Shown here piece by piece: positions 42,254 to 51,384 of a stretch of 64,000 nucleotides of DNA. Location of the stretch: positions 992,001 to 1,056,000 of the forward strand of contig JASNYI010000001.1 of the NCBI GenBank assembly GCA_048500275.1, in the 5' to 3' direction. Position numbers and translations under genes: made by a program. Every line of letters starts with the position of its first letter. Within the stretch, counting starts at the first letter, position 1. A model generated the notes under the pieces. The model was not told where the DNA came from. It did not search any database and saw only the letters and a list, made by a program, of their open reading frames with translations. The stretch comes from UBA5066 sp048500275 (GTDB lineage: Bacteria > Acidobacteriota > Thermoanaerobaculia > UBA5066).

Positions 42254-43203
42254 CTCGTGTACCACTCGGCCGCCCGCCGCAGCCCGTCCTCGACGGAGAA
42301 GACCGGCTCGAAGCCCAGCTCGGCTCGCGAGCGCGACAGGTCCGCGAGGGAATGCCGGACATCCCCGGGGCGCTCCGGCTCGAAGACCGGGTCCACGCCT
42401 CGCCCCGCCGCCTTGCGGACGGCCTCGGCGAGGTCGCGCACGGTAATGGCCGCCCCACCCGCGACGTTGTACGCCTTCCCCGAGACGGAATCCGGCGCCG
42501 CTGCCGCCGCGAGGTTCGCGGCCACGGCGTCGCCGACGAAGGTGAAATCGCGCGACTGGAGCCCGTCGCCGTAGATGACCGGCGCCTCCCCGCGGAGACA
42601 GGCGCTGAAGAAGCGCGGGATCACCGCCGCGTAGGGGCCGGCCGGGTCCTGGCGGGGGCCGAAGACGTTGAAGTAGCGAAGGCCGACGATTTGCATGCCG
42701 AAGTAACGGACCCAGGCTTCGGCCGTCTCCTCGTTCATCCTCTTCGAGAGCGCGTAGGGCGAGAGGACCCGCCCCTCCTCCCCTTCCCGCTTCGGAAGCG
42801 CCGAGCTGTCGCCGTAGACGCTCGAGGACGAGGCGTAGACCACCCTTCTCACTCCAGCGTCCCGGGCCGCCGTGAAGACATTGACGGTGCCGAGCGCGTT
42901 CACGGAGAGGGTGCCCGCGGGGTCTTTCATGGAGCGGGGGACCGAGCCCCGGGCAGCCTCGTGGAACACGAGCGAGGCGCCCTCGCAGGCGCGCCGGCAG
43001 ACCTCGAGGTCGCGGATGTCGCCTTCCACGAACTCGACGTCTGCCCCGGCGTCGGAGAGGTTCGAGAGGTGCCCGTTCGAGAGGTCGTCGAGGACACGCA
43101 CGCGGGCGCCCCGTAACACGAGCGTGTCGACGAGGTGAGAGCCGATGAAGCCCGCGCCCCCGGTGACGAGGACGAGGGCGCCGCTCGGGATTCCGTCTGC
43201 CAT
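42250..43203 (-). CDS. NAD-dependent sugar-nucleotide epimerase, WbpP/GalE-like
   Basis: The 317-residue extended SDR has the NAD motif VTGGAGFIGSHLVDTL at the start, the YASSSSVYGDSSALPK segment (catalytic Ser) and SPYALSKRMNEE (Tyr-x3-Lys, about residue 145). The substrate side includes LRYFNVFGPRQDP and DFTFVGDAV. This sequence style (SSxYGD...LPK.E....SPYA.SK) is that of UDP-GlcNAc/UDP-Glc 4-epimerases such as WbpP. With the UDP-sugar dehydrogenase at 47428-48747 it could make UDP-GalNAcA. The ATG overlaps the upstream stop by 1 nt (TGATG). Confidence 0.88.
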   Translation of the reverse strand: MADGIPSGALVLVTGGAGFIGSHLVDTLVLRGARVRVLDDLSNGHLSNLSDAGADVEFVEGDIRDLEVCRRACEGASLVFHEAARGSVPRSMKDPAGTLSVNALGTVNVFTAARDAGVRRVVYASSSSVYGDSSALPKREGEEGRVLSPYALSKRMNEETAEAWVRYFGMQIVGLRYFNVFGPRQDPAGPYAAVIPRFFSACLRGEAPVIYGDGLQSRDFTFVGDAVAANLAAAAAPDSVSGKAYNVAGGAAITVRDLAEAVRKAAGRGVDPVFEPERPGDVRHSLADLSRSRAELGFEPVFSVEDGLRRAAEWYTR

Positions 43204-44339
43204 CAGGCTGCCTTTCCCTTGACGAGAGGAGTGAGCTGCCTGCCCAGCTCCTCGCGAAACGAACGGAAGGTGAAGCGTTCGAGGAGACGGCGCCGCGCGG
43301 CCTCGCCCATCCTCCGGGCCTCCTCGGGCCTTCCGAGGAGCCGGACGAGAGCCCGCGCGACGCCCTCGACGTCGCCGTTCGCGGCGAGAAGGCCGGTCTC
43401 GCCGTCGGCCACGACCTCCGGCGCCCCGCCGCTGCGGCCCGCGAGGGAGGGCTTGGAGAAGAGGGCGGCTTCGAGATAGACGATGCCGAAGCCTTCCCGG
43501 TCGCTCGGCATCGCGAACGCAGTGCATCGCCGGTAGGCCTCGGCGAGGTCCGGGGTGGGAAGCCGCCCGAGGAACGCGACCCGGTCGGCGACCCCCGTCT
43601 CGCGGGCGAGAGTCTCGAGGCGAGGGCGGTCATCGCCGTCGCCCACGATCTCGTACCGCGCCTCCGGCACCGCCCGGCAGACCTCGGGAAGCGCCCGGAT
43701 CACGGTGTCGACCCCTTTGTACCCCTCTGCCGCGGCGAGCCGCGCGACGGTGAGGACGGTGGGCGCGCCGCTCCTCACGATGCCGGGCGCGTCGTGGGCG
43801 GCACTCTCGAACCGCGTCATCCAGTCGGGGTCGAGGGCGCAGGGCAGGAGTGTCGTCTCGCGAAAGAGCGGCCCCCCTTCCTCCAGGAAACGGCGGCGGG
43901 TGTAGTCGCTGATGCTGAGGAGGCGATCGGCGAAGGCGAGTCCGACGCGGACCGCACGAGTTGGCGGATGCCAGGCCTCGATGCCATACGCGACGTACCA
44001 GTGAGCCGCGTGCGGGGCGGCCGCCCGGAGAAGGGGCGCCAGCGGCGCGAAGTGGAGGTGGCCGAAGAGGACCAGAGTGGGCTGCAGGGTCAGCGCCCGC
44101 GCGACCGCGGCCGTCGCGAAGGGGGTCTTCCGGCCGCCGAACCCTTCCACCGACAGGCCCGCGGGCGCGGCGCCGATGCGATGGTCCGCGGGCGCGTCGT
44201 TGAGGACCAGGGCGCTGGCGCTGAGTCCGATCCCCGGACCGAGGTCGTCGAACGCGCCCAGGAGGAGCCGGCCGTAGGCCTCGATACCTCCGACGGCCGA
44301 GTAGGCGCCCGTCAGGAGGAGGAGCGCGCGTTCGGTCAC
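43203..44339 (-). CDS. glycosyltransferase family 4
   Basis: From GTG 44339 (GTGA overlap with the amidotransferase gene) the product has 378 residues. It begins ALLLLTGAYSAVGGIEAYGRL with the acceptor glycine loop, then LSISDYTRRRFLEEG. The donor half shows VLTVARLAAAEGYKGVDTVI, YEIVGDGDDRPRLETLA and DREGFGIVYLEAALFSKPSL (EX7E). It is most like the subgroup of GT4 enzymes that add mannose- or GlcNAc-type residues. Donor unknown. Confidence 0.9.
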   Translation of the reverse strand: MTERALLLLTGAYSAVGGIEAYGRLLLGAFDDLGPGIGLSASALVLNDAPADHRIGAAPAGLSVEGFGGRKTPFATAAVARALTLQPTLVLFGHLHFAPLAPLLRAAAPHAAHWYVAYGIEAWHPPTRAVRVGLAFADRLLSISDYTRRRFLEEGGPLFRETTLLPCALDPDWMTRFESAAHDAPGIVRSGAPTVLTVARLAAAEGYKGVDTVIRALPEVCRAVPEARYEIVGDGDDRPRLETLARETGVADRVAFLGRLPTPDLAEAYRRCTAFAMPSDREGFGIVYLEAALFSKPSLAGRSGGAPEVVADGETGLLAANGDVEGVARALVRLLGRPEEARRMGEAARRRLLERFTFRSFREELGRQLTPLVKGKAA

Positions 44340-46132
44340 GCGGTGACGGCCCCGACCGACGACGGGCAGAAGGCCTCGTAGACGCGAAGGGCCCAGCCGC
44401 GATGCCCTCGCCCCGCGAATCGGCCGCCCTCCTGCGCGATCCACTCCTCTACCGGAGGTACGAAACCCGTCTTGGGCCGAGCCAGGACGGCCTCCGGCAC
44501 GCCGGGGTCGGCCGCACGTGCGAAGTCCGCCTTGCCGGGCGGCCGAAGCGAGCCTAGCGACGGGCCCAGCCGTCGTGCCAGCTCGGCATCGACGAGAGGC
44601 ACCCGGATCTCGAGCGAGTGGGCCATGCCGGCCCAGTCGGCGTCGCGAAGGAGCTGGTTTCTCATGTACCAGGAAGACTCGAGAACCGCGATCCGCTGGC
44701 GATCGGTCTCGATCCCGGCGAGGGATTCCTCGAGCCGGGCCGTCGTCGCCAGCCTGGCCAGTCCTTCCTTCGCCAGGTCGGCGTCGAGCACCCGCGGAAG
44801 CTCCCACGGCAGAAAGAGGCCGCGGCGGAGGAGATAGGCCCCGCCCCAGCTTCCGCCGTACTCGACGAGGCTGGCCCACTTCGGAGACGCGGCGTGCCTG
44901 AGAAGCGGCGCCGAGACGGCGCGGAGGCCCTTGCCGAGCCCGGGCACCGCGGAGAGGGGGCGTGCGGCGCGAACGGCCCGGGGAATGGACCGGAAAGACG
45001 GATACCCCCCGAACAGCTCGTCGCCGCCGAGGCCCGAAAGGGCGACCTTGAGCCCGCGGGCGGCCTTGCTCACGAACCAGGTGTTCACGCCGTCGATGGA
45101 GGGCTGGTCCATGGCGTCGAAGATGTGCGGAAGATCCTCGACGAACTCGCTCCGCGTGACCCGGACGACGCGGTGCCGCAAGCCGAGGGCCGTCGCCACG
45201 GACGCCGCGAGGGGCACTTCGTCGCGAGGGGTTCCCTCGTGCTCGGAGAAGCCGAGGGTCACCGCCTCCACCGCGCCTCCCGCGTCGCGGGCGAGGTGGG
45301 CGAGCGCCCGCGAGTCGAGGCCCGCGGAGAGAAAGAGGCCGACCGGGACATCGGAGACGAGGTGGTGGCGGACGGAGTCGAGGAGGGCGTCGCGGAGGCC
45401 GCCGGTCTCGTCGGTGCCTCCGTCACGTGCCTTCGCCGAGAGGAGCGCCGCAACGGTGAGACGCCTCTCGACCCGCACCTCCCCGTCGCACGCGACGAGG
45501 ACGGTGCCGGGGGCGAGGGCCCGGATCCCGCGGAAGAGGGTGAACGGCTCGGGGACGCTCCCCCAGAGAAAGAACCCCGCGTGCCCCGCTGGTTCCGGGG
45601 AGGTGTCGATTCCGCCCCCGGCGACGAGAGCCTTCACCTGGGAGGCAAGGCGAATCGTCCGTCCGTCGTCCGCGACATACAGGGGCTTGATCCCGTAGGG
45701 GTCGCGCGCGGCCACGAGCGTCCGGGCCGTCCCGTCCCACAGGACGAACGCGAACATCCCCCTGAGCCGGTCGACGAACGCCGCGCCGTGCCTTCGGTAG
45801 AGGGCCAGCACGACCTCGGTGTCGGTCCACGTCCGGAAGCGATGCCCCTCCCGCTCCAGCTCCTCCTTCAGCGCCCGGAAGTTGTAGATCTCGCCGTTGA
45901 AGGTGATCGCCGTTGTCCCGTCGTCGGTGACCATCGGCTGGGCGCCCCGGTCCGACGTGTCGAGGATGGCGAGCCGCCGGTGCCCAAGGACGACCCTGCA
46001 GGAAGGGTCGCTCCAGAGCCCGGCACCGTCCGGCCCGCGCGGCGTCATGGCGTCCCGGGCGCGCAAGACGGCCTCAGGGCCGGGCGGGGGCACCTCGGGG
46101 GAGTACGCATAGCAGGCGACGATTCCGCACAT
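44336..46132 (-). CDS. asparagine synthase (glutamine-hydrolysing)-like amidotransferase
   Basis: A 598-residue two-domain protein. The Ntn glutaminase domain starts with the nucleophilic Cys2 (MCGIVACYAYS) and has RGPDGAGLW and FNGEIYNFRALKEEL. The synthetase domain has the PPi loop GLFLSAGLDSRALAHLA (about residue 255) and VNTWFVSKAARGLKVALSGLGGDELFGGYP (read across residues 325-355). Such AsnB paralogues in O-antigen loci (for example WbpS of Pseudomonas aeruginosa) amidate uronic acids to uronamides. The UDP-sugar dehydrogenase and 4-epimerase nearby give a consistent substrate route. A housekeeping AsnB cannot be excluded. Confidence 0.85.
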   Translation of the reverse strand: MCGIVACYAYSPEVPPPGPEAVLRARDAMTPRGPDGAGLWSDPSCRVVLGHRRLAILDTSDRGAQPMVTDDGTTAITFNGEIYNFRALKEELEREGHRFRTWTDTEVVLALYRRHGAAFVDRLRGMFAFVLWDGTARTLVAARDPYGIKPLYVADDGRTIRLASQVKALVAGGGIDTSPEPAGHAGFFLWGSVPEPFTLFRGIRALAPGTVLVACDGEVRVERRLTVAALLSAKARDGGTDETGGLRDALLDSVRHHLVSDVPVGLFLSAGLDSRALAHLARDAGGAVEAVTLGFSEHEGTPRDEVPLAASVATALGLRHRVVRVTRSEFVEDLPHIFDAMDQPSIDGVNTWFVSKAARGLKVALSGLGGDELFGGYPSFRSIPRAVRAARPLSAVPGLGKGLRAVSAPLLRHAASPKWASLVEYGGSWGGAYLLRRGLFLPWELPRVLDADLAKEGLARLATTARLEESLAGIETDRQRIAVLESSWYMRNQLLRDADWAGMAHSLEIRVPLVDAELARRLGPSLGSLRPPGKADFARAADPGVPEAVLARPKTGFVPPVEEWIAQEGGRFAGRGHRGWALRVYEAFCPSSVGAVTA

Positions 46133-46163
46133 GGAGGCTAAGGCCTTCTCGACTCGCGGCGCT

Positions 46164-47393
46164 TCACGCCGCGGCCTCGATTCCGAGCTGGCGAGCGACC
46201 AGGGCGCGAATCTCCAGGGCGACGTTCTCCGGGGAGAAGACGACCCTGCGTTCGGCGATGTCGCGCACCTGCTCGGCGTACGCCGCAGGGGGGAAGCTCG
46301 TCACGGCGTCCGTGATCCTGCGTTGGAGATCTTCCCGGCTCTCGTACCGGGTCGCCGGGATCCCGTCGCCGTCGCAGCAGGAGTCGACGAACGGGACGGA
46401 CCGCAGGAAGGACGGCAGGCACGCGCTGAAAGTGTCGAGGACCGCGCCGCTCGCCCGGGCCCGGTACGTCGCAGGGTCGAGGTGGACGACGCCGAAAGAG
46501 GCCGAGCGGATTCGGCGGACGAAATCCGGCCAGTCGAGCATGTCCGTTGAGGTCCCCGGCTCGACTGCATCCGCACCGAGGGCGTCCAGCGCTGGATTCC
46601 CCGTCCAGAGGGACCCGGCGAGAACGAAACGCACCCGCGCATCCCGCGCCCGGACGGCTCCGATCGCCGCGACTAACTCCTCGAGCTTTCCCTTGAGCGT
46701 GTTCCCCACGAGGACGAAGACGGGCTCCCGAAGTCGCCTCGTGATCTCCTCCTCGCCGGGCGGCGCCGCGAAGAGGTAGGGGTGCCGAATGGCCGCGAAA
46801 GGAAGGCCGGCGTCCGGCAGGTTCCTCCTGGCCTCGTCGAGCGCCTGCCGGCCGAGGACACAGACGACCGTCCGGCCGAACCCTCGCGAGCGAAGAGCCG
46901 CGGAGCGAAGCGCGTCTACGACGGCCGCCGGCCCCGTCCTTCCCCCGCCGGCGAAATCCGCCACGCTGTCGTGCGAAACGGCGAGAAGGCCGCACCGCCC
47001 CGGAAGAAGCAGCCGGGCCGCGGCCAGCTGATACGCGGTGAAAGAAGTCACGATCGCGAGGCCGGCCCGGTGTCGCCGAACGAACCGCGCCAGAGCCCGG
47101 ATGGGCCGCACGTGGTCCGCCCGGCCCCATGTCTCCCTTTCGCCGAGCGGACTTCCGAGGGGAACGAGGCCGTCGGTGCGCCTGCCTGCCTCGCGCAGGA
47201 TCCCGGCGACGGCATCGAGGTGCGACGGATCGGCCAGGAACGTCACCCGCCAGGCCGGCAGCGCCAGCCTGAGGCTCTCCAGCATGGCTGCGTTGAACGG
47301 GGCGTGAACGGGTCCCCGGTGCTGCGGCTCGCAGACGGCGACCTCGTGCGCGCCGCCGGAAGGCCGACGGCCCCCGTCCATCGACGCCGTCAT
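46164..47393 (-). CDS. GT-B-like protein of an unnamed family, intact paralogue of 48767-50010
   Basis: I do not recognise a named family. The 409-residue protein starts EVAVCEPQHRGPVHAPFNAA, with SLRLALPAWRVTFLADPSHL. The C-terminal half has REPVFVLVGNTLKGKLEELV, followed by HLDPATYRARASGAVLDTFSA and YESREDLQRRI. This is the pattern of a GT-B glycosyltransferase: an acceptor Rossmann half and a donor half with an R/K pair. A frameshifted paralogue lies 1.4 kb away on the other side of the UDP-sugar dehydrogenase gene. Start 47393 is preferred; an ATG at 47381 is possible. Confidence 0.65.
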   Translation of the reverse strand: MTASMDGGRRPSGGAHEVAVCEPQHRGPVHAPFNAAMLESLRLALPAWRVTFLADPSHLDAVAGILREAGRRTDGLVPLGSPLGERETWGRADHVRPIRALARFVRRHRAGLAIVTSFTAYQLAAARLLLPGRCGLLAVSHDSVADFAGGGRTGPAAVVDALRSAALRSRGFGRTVVCVLGRQALDEARRNLPDAGLPFAAIRHPYLFAAPPGEEEITRRLREPVFVLVGNTLKGKLEELVAAIGAVRARDARVRFVLAGSLWTGNPALDALGADAVEPGTSTDMLDWPDFVRRIRSASFGVVHLDPATYRARASGAVLDTFSACLPSFLRSVPFVDSCCDGDGIPATRYESREDLQRRITDAVTSFPPAAYAEQVRDIAERRVVFSPENVALEIRALVARQLGIEAAA

Positions 47394-47427
47394 CTCGCCA
47401 GGAACCACGCGTGGCGTCCCGGCCGCC

Positions 47428-48747
47428 TCACGCCCGGACGACGCGAGCGACCAGGCCCTCGCGCGGCACGGCGTTTCGCGTGTCGATGACGAGCTTTGCC
47501 TCGCGGTAGAGCGAGGGCTCGCGGAACTCGCGGTGCGCGGTGGAGAGAACGACGACATCGTGAAGCCCGAGCTCCTCGGGCGTGCAGGGAACGGACGCGA
47601 GGCCGATGTCGTGCTTGCGGCCCGCTCGCGCCTTGGGAATGTAGGGGTCGCAATAGGCGACGTCGGCGCCGAGGGCGCGGAACCGCTCGATGAGCTCGTA
47701 GCTCGGGCTTTCGCGGTCGTCGTCGATGTCGGCCTTGTAGGAAAGGCCGAGGACGAGGATGCGAGCTCCCTTGGCGCACTTCCCGTCGTCGTTCAGTGCC
47801 AGCATCGTCCTCTCGACGACATAGCCGGGCATCGACGTATTGATCTCCCCCGCGAGCTCGATGAACCGGGCCCACGCCCCGTGTTCCGCCGCCTTCCAGG
47901 AGAGGTAGAAGGGGTCGAGCGGGATGCAGTGTCCGCCGAGCCCGGGCCCCGGGTAGAAGGGCATGAACCCGAACGGTTTCGTCTTCGCGGCCTCGATGAC
48001 CTCCCAGACGTCGATTCCCATCTTCTCGAATACGACCTTCAGCTCGTTGACGAGGGCGATGTTCACCGACCGGAAGATGTTCTCGAGGAGCTTCGCGCTT
48101 TCGGCGACCTCAGCGGAAGAGACGGGAACGACGGCGTCGATCGCCGCAGAGTAGAGGGCGCAGGCGAGATCACCGGAGGCACTGTCGACCCCACCCACCA
48201 CTTTCGGAATCGACCGGGTGCTGAATGTCGGATTCCCCGGATCCTCGCGTTCCGGCGAGAAGGCGAGGAAGAAGTCCTCTCCGCAGCGAAGCCCGCCCGA
48301 TTCGAGGCGAGGGAGGAGGACCTCCCGCGTCGTCCCCGGGTAGGTCGTCGACTCGAGCACGACGAGCTGGCCCGGCCGGAGCGTACGCGCGACCGACTCG
48401 CCGGTCTTCTCGATGTAGGCGAGGTCCGGCTCGCGATGCTCGCCGAGCGGGGTAGGAACGCAGACGAGGATGGCGTCGCAGGCTTCGAGCCTCGAGAAGT
48501 CGGAGGTCGCGCCGATGCGACCCCGACCGAACGCATTCGCCACGCGCTCCTCACCGATGTGCCTTATGTAGCTCTGCCCCCTGCGAAGCGCGGCCGGCTT
48601 CCTGTCGTCCACGTCGAACCCGAGGACGCGGAACCCGGCCTCTTCGAAGACGAGGGCGAGGGGAAGCCCCACGTAGCCCAGCCCGATCACCCCAATCACG
48701 GCCTCCCGCTCCGCCACGAGGGAGGAGAGCCTCTCCTTGCTGTTCAA
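47428..48747 (-). CDS. UDP-N-acetylhexosamine 6-dehydrogenase (nucleotide sugar dehydrogenase)
   Basis: The protein (439 residues) is read from TTG 48747, preceded by a good ribosome site (GAGAGGGG, 5-nt spacing), and starts NSKERLSSLVAEREAVIGVIGLGYVGLPLAL, given in two halves: the typical N-terminus and the NAD motif GLGYVGLP. The catalytic region is PGPGLGGHCIPLDPFYLSW with the active Cys (about residue 273). ESTTYPGTTREVLLP and FSPEREDPGN are also family motifs. It oxidises C6 of a UDP-HexNAc to a uronic acid (WbpA/WbpO type) using two NAD+. With the 4-epimerase at 42250 the product could be UDP-GalNAcA. Confidence 0.92.
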   Translation of the reverse strand: MNSKERLSSLVAEREAVIGVIGLGYVGLPLALVFEEAGFRVLGFDVDDRKPAALRRGQSYIRHIGEERVANAFGRGRIGATSDFSRLEACDAILVCVPTPLGEHREPDLAYIEKTGESVARTLRPGQLVVLESTTYPGTTREVLLPRLESGGLRCGEDFFLAFSPEREDPGNPTFSTRSIPKVVGGVDSASGDLACALYSAAIDAVVPVSSAEVAESAKLLENIFRSVNIALVNELKVVFEKMGIDVWEVIEAAKTKPFGFMPFYPGPGLGGHCIPLDPFYLSWKAAEHGAWARFIELAGEINTSMPGYVVERTMLALNDDGKCAKGARILVLGLSYKADIDDDRESPSYELIERFRALGADVAYCDPYIPKARAGRKHDIGLASVPCTPEELGLHDVVVLSTAHREFREPSLYREAKLVIDTRNAVPREGLVARVVRA

Positions 48748-48766
48748 TCTGACCCCTCTCTGCCTT

Positions 48767-50010
48767 TCATTGGAGCTCCCGCAGGATCCCGAGCAGCTCC
48801 GGCGCAACCCTCTCCGGCTGAAAGACCTGCCTTCGCCTGGCGAGGTCAGAAACGAGAGCCCGGTACGCAGCTGGACGATCGAGCTCCGCCAGCTTCATGA
48901 GTGTCTCAGCGAGCTCGTCGCGGTTGCGATACAGGTAACCCGGGATGCCGTCATCGGCCACGCACGCTTCATTGAACGGGACAGCTCTCAGAACGGCAGG
49001 TACGCACGCGCTCAACGTGTCCAGGGTCGACGCACTGACGCGAATGCGGTACTTCTGCGGATCGAGGTGGACCACGGCGTAGGTCGCGTGCGTCAATCTC
49101 CTGATGAACTGGCTTCGTTGGATCATCCCCGTACCGGGTGAGGCCTCGAGGACCGTGCGAGCCTCCTTCTCGAGTCGCGCATCCCCCACGTTCAGCGCAC
49201 CGGCCAGGACGAACCGGGCTCTCCGGAACTCCCGCTTCACCATTTTCGCGACCGCCAGAAACTCCGGCAGGTCGCCCTTGGACGCACCACCCACGAGTGC
49301 GAAGACCGGCTCCCGGAGCCTCTCCTCGACGACGGTCTCATCGGGCTCCGCATCCAAGATATAGGGATGCCGAAGCGAGTACACCGGCGCCGAATCGAGC
49401 GGCATGTTGCGGACCAGCGCCTCCCGGAGCCTCATTCCGAGGACGCAGAAGGCTGTACCGGGAGGTCGCCTTCCTCGCGACCACCCGACCAGGATCCTCT
49501 CCCCCCGGCGCTCGGGGCTTCGCTCGAGCGCTGCACCCAAGTGCTCGACGTTGGAATGAACGACGGCGAGAGACGTACATCTTCCGGCGATCGTTGCGAA
49601 CGCCGCACGGGCCGCTGCTACCTGGAGCAGGGAGAGGACGTCAGAACGACGAACCGCGCTTCCCGGGCGCGTGCCTTGGCGTAGGCCCTCCACACGGCCG
49701 AGAGCTGGTCCCCCCGACTCCAGCGGTCTCTCCTCCCCACCGGTGAAGGCAGAAACTCGTAGTCAGCGGAGGGCCTGCCGGAAAGCGACAGGATCTCCGC
49801 GACGGCCGAGAGGTGGGAATCGTCCGCCATGAACGCGATGCGCGCGCGCGGCAGCGCGAGACGCGTAGTTTCGAGCATCGCGGCGTTGATGGGCGCATGC
49901 GTTCCGCCCGTCCACTGAGGCTCACAGAGCAACACCTGTTGCACGGCGAACCCCGGCGGAGGATCGATCGCCTTCCCTGTACCCGCTTCCGGCCGGACCG
50001 ACGTGGTCAC
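48767..50010 (-). pseudogene. frameshifted GT-B-like gene, paralogue of 46164-47393
   Basis: Two overlapping minus-strand frames form one homologue of the intact protein at 46164-47393. The first frame runs from GTG 50010 (LLCEPQWTGGTHAPINAAML) to FVVLTSS. The second, from about 49630 to 48767, continues with LLQVAAARAAF and contains REPVFALVGGASKGDLPEFL and HLDPQKYRIRVSASTLDTL. The paralogue reads TSFTAYQLAAAR at the junction. One extra base near 49630 (a T, giving TSFSLLQ) would restore the frame. So it is either a one-base deletion in the organism or a sequencing/assembly error. Frames do not join without this change. Confidence 0.75.
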
Positions 50011-50065
50011 TCTTCAAACCGACCTGTCGCCAGGTTCCTCACGTACGTCTGACTTCTCGACATCC

Positions 50066-51383
50066 CTACAGGTTCCGGACCGCTCGTTCCATCACTCCAG
50101 GGAGAGCCGCCGCAACCTGACGGCGAATCTCGTCCCTCGTCCGGAGCACGCGCACGACGAAGTCCTCGAATGCGCCGGGTTTAGCGGCGTCCCTCACGTC
50201 GAGAATGAGGGGGTCGAGACCGAACTGGCCGAAGAGACCCTCGAACTTCCCCGTGTATGCCAGGCACCCGCAAGGTACTCCGCGCCCCAACGCGGCAATT
50301 GCGAAGTGCATTCGACCGCTGATCACCCTTCGAGGTGCCCCGCGACACCCTTGATCTCCGAGGCCGAAAGGTCGGCGCTGGTGACGAGGTCGTGCGGCCG
50401 CACCTCTTCGTCGAGGCTCTCTCTTGGCTCTTCGGCTGCCGCCCGGTCTCCATGCTGAGGTCGGAGGTCGTGGGTCACGAGGACGAAGCTCACCGGCCCC
50501 AGAGCCTGTCGTGCCAAAGCGCCGAGTCCACCTGAAGCGGCCTCGAGAACCGCTTCGAACCGCAGGCCCGAGTGCTTCTTCACGAGGTGCCGATGAAGGC
50601 TCACGCCGACTACGGCCCGGCCCTGCGCGCGCTCGCGTACGATCCAGGCCAATATGTCTCGAGCGGTCGACGTGCTGTCCCTGGGTGTCAGAAGAAAGGC
50701 CACGTCGGCGACCAGCTCGACCGAAGCTCGCGCATACGGCTGCAAACGACTTGCGCTGATCTCGTCCCTGCAGAGGATTCTCACTCGTCCCGAGAGAGCC
50801 CCGAGCTCCAGGAGACACCGGCGCTTCGCTTCGTCGCTGACGCTGAAGCCCACGACCGTGGCCTTTGCGCCCATCGCCGCGGCCGATCGGATCAGCGATA
50901 TCCGCCGGCGGCTTCTTCCCTCCTCGTAGTAGCCGTCCAAACGTCGGCACCGATTACGTAAACGCGATCGAACCGCCCGAAGAGGCGAAACACGTTCTTG
51001 TAATGGCGGGTGCCCCCCTCCGTGAGGAGTGGCCCCATGCTGTGCACTCGTGCAGTTCCGACAGCCTTGGCCCAGGGTCCCGCCTCGCCCGGGACGAGGA
51101 TCTCGACTGGGTCGTTGCCCTGCCGACGGCCCAGCGCTTCCACCAACGCGACAACGATGGCATCGTCGCCGCGGCTTCCCCAGGCCGCCGGGGCGCAGAT
51201 CAGCGAGCCCGATCGCCGATTCGCGACCCCTCCCAGCCGGAGACGCGCCTTCTCGACGAAGCACGCCCACTCCGCGCTCGCCCTGTCGCGAAGCTGCACC
51301 AGCCTCTCGCGCACGAATCTGGCCGCACTTCGTACGCTGCGCAGCATCGCTCGGATAGACTTACCGTCAGGAAAGCTGAACAT
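50066..51383 (-). pseudogene. polysaccharide pyruvyl transferase, two frameshifts
   Basis: Three minus-strand frames add up to one protein of about 440 residues. The N-terminal part (51383 to about 50944) has CAPAAWGSRGDDAIVVAL and VYVIGADV. The middle part (to about 50330) has DGYYEEGRSRRRISLI, ASVELVADVAFLL and GVSLHRHLVKKHSGL. The C-terminal part (to 50066) has VISGRMHFAIAALGRG. This order is that of CsaB/WcaK-like pyruvyl transferases, which add a ketal pyruvate to a sugar. The family reads GADVLDGYY and LxxVxSGRMH at the junctions. One extra T after GTT (near 50944) and one extra G in the GGG run (near 50330) would restore it. Either inactivated or misassembled. Confidence 0.72.
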
Positions 51384-51384
51384 G
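51381..51384. other. CATG shared by two divergent start codons
   Basis: The palindrome CATG contains the ATG of the plus-strand methyltransferase (51382-51384) and the ATG of the minus-strand pyruvyl transferase (51383-51381). There is no intergenic DNA, so the promoter of each gene, if they are separate, must lie inside the other gene. The pyruvyl transferase start lacks a ribosome site and a later ATG at 51347 is possible. Confidence 0.55.

Noticed and set aside
50310..50960. Programmed ribosomal frameshifting in the pyruvyl transferase gene
   Set aside because: Two shifts would be needed. The T3 and G3 sites do not form a classical slippery heptamer with a downstream structure I can see.
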